NCBI GenBank assembly: GCA_027083655.1
Contig: JALWNS010000058.1
Location: 1 to 7,670, forward strand
DNA from: Bacteroidales bacterium
GTDB taxonomy: Bacteria > Bacteroidota > Bacteroidia > Bacteroidales > S143-33
Reading direction: 5' to 3'
Length of the DNA: 7,670 nucleotides
In this document: positions 7,121-7,670 of the stretch, in pieces
Position numbering within the stretch: the stretch's first letter is position 1
Layout: each line of letters starts with the position of its first letter
Notes under the pieces: model-generated
Told to the model about the DNA's origin: nothing
What the model saw: only the letters and a program-made list of their open reading frames with translations
Database searches by the model: none
Made by a program: the position numbers and the translations under genes

Positions 7121-7670
7121 CTTCCAGGTATTTTAGCACTTTATGTTCGTTGTTAATAATTATTTTATGTTTTTTTCTAAGGTTTTGTATCCATCTCTGC
7201 TCTAGATAATTCTGGTAATCTGCAGTTACAAATCCTTTAATTTGATTAAATTTGTCGTTTACAAATATAATCTGATTATCCCAAGCAGTGAAAATTTTTT
7301 GCTCTGGTTTTTTCTTTAGCCTTTCAAATAAGAAGTCATAATCTTTATCCTGACCTTGTTTGACAATTTTTTGGGCGACAAAGACAACAGATGTATCGTT
7401 TATGTAGCGGTTAACAAAGCTAGTGTCAAGGATTTGCGGTTTATAACGTTTCAAAATTTTTATGACTTTTTTTAGGCTTTTACGGTTAGATGCTTTTAGA
7501 ATTGTAATGTATTGAATATCATTATAATTGTCCTTGTGTTGATCATAATATAACCTCAAGCCTAATGTATCTTGGGATGCTTTTTGCCATACGCGGTCGT
7601 TTGAAATGTTAAATAGTAGTAGTCCTTCGTAAAATTCTTTGGCCAGAAAATAAAAGTCTGTTCCTTTTTG
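7110..7670 (-). CDS. C-terminal part of a long parvulin-type PPIase-family protein (5' end outside window)
   Basis: Only the last 186 codons or so are visible; the frame runs open through position 7670, so the start lies outside the window. It carries RVWQKASQDTLGLRLYYDQH (read from about 7595 to 7536), resembling the VW-KA-DT-GL--FYE phrase of long Bacteroidetes SurA-like isomerases. It also has the C-terminal GFVTADYQNYLEQRW followed by LRKKHKI, which resembles the usual G-V-ADYQ-YLE-W--LRKKY ending of that family. The middle (about 7530-7230) has no GYHI or GG landmark, so any parvulin domain must lie upstream or be degenerate. A TTG at 7557-7559 could be mistaken for a start, but the family resemblance continues upstream of it. 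It is the first visible gene of the minus-strand cluster and overlaps the lipoprotein gene by 11 bases. The family call comes from remembered conserved phrases, not a search. Confidence 0.7.
   Translation of the reverse strand, partial: QKGTDFYFLAKEFYEGLLLFNISNDRVWQKASQDTLGLRLYYDQHKDNYNDIQYITILKASNRKSLKKVIKILKRYKPQILDTSFVNRYINDTSVVFVAQKIVKQGQDKDYDFLFERLKKKPEQKIFTAWDNQIIFVNDKFNQIKGFVTADYQNYLEQRWIQNLRKKHKIIINNEHKVLKYLEDEK

Noticed and set aside
6954..7136. 60-residue plus-strand frame with a hydrophobic C-terminal half
   Set aside because: It is the antisense of the lipoprotein signal peptide and linker; the hydrophobicity probably comes from the reverse complement of that region rather than a real membrane peptide.
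7557..7559. TTG as the start of a separate 149-residue protein
   Set aside because: The frame stays open upstream to the window edge and resemblance to long PPIase proteins continues across the TTG, so this is an internal codon of a truncated gene.

Overview
The window is A+T-rich, densely coding DNA that looks chromosomal and comes from a member of the Bacteroidota (Bacteroidetes). The evidence is the gene families and their arrangement: a phosphatase with a periplasmic tetratricopeptide (TPR) part and a SpoIIE-type catalytic domain, a type III pantothenate kinase, a three-gene run of SurA/PpiC-like folding factors, A/T-rich leaders without Shine-Dalgarno sequences, and one candidate promoter of the Bacteroidetes TTTG / TAnnTTTG type. 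I saw no tRNA, rRNA, CRISPR array, insertion sequence or phage gene. No stretch longer than about 65 bases between genes is without a coding call, so there is no large non-coding region to explain.

Layout. (1) Positions 31-753 on the minus strand hold coaX, a type III pantothenate kinase that starts coenzyme A synthesis. (2) A 63-base divergent intergenic region (754-816) separates it from a plus-strand pair: a small cold-shock-domain protein (817-1065) and a large membrane protein phosphatase with TPR and SpoIIE domains (1065-3257). The pair is joined by a TGATG stop/start overlap. (3) The phosphatase gene meets a minus-strand cluster tail to tail, and the two stop codons overlap within 4 bases. 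(4) The minus-strand cluster (7670 down to 3254) reads, in transcription order: the C-terminal part of a long parvulin-type PPIase-family protein cut by the window edge; a SurA/PpiC-like lipoprotein; a two-parvulin SurA homologue; a sodium/calcium-exchanger-family membrane protein; and a LolD-type ABC ATPase. Junctions are an 11-base overlap, then 20-, 5- and 5-base gaps, so this is very probably one operon.

How the genes fit together. The minus-strand cluster is mostly about building the outer envelope. The three folding factors should escort outer-membrane proteins through the periplasm. LolD should power release of lipoproteins from the inner membrane, although its membrane partners LolC/E are not in view. 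The cation exchanger is an unexpected member. The plus-strand pair looks regulatory: an RNA-binding cold-shock protein coupled to a phosphatase that may sense the periplasm. coaX is a metabolic housekeeping gene.

I found no convincing evidence of a new defence, mobile or biosynthetic system. The points most worth checking are the coupled cold-shock/phosphatase pair, the mixed envelope operon, the lipoprotein without a visible parvulin domain, the split histidines in SurA's two parvulin domains, and an A10 tract within coaX.
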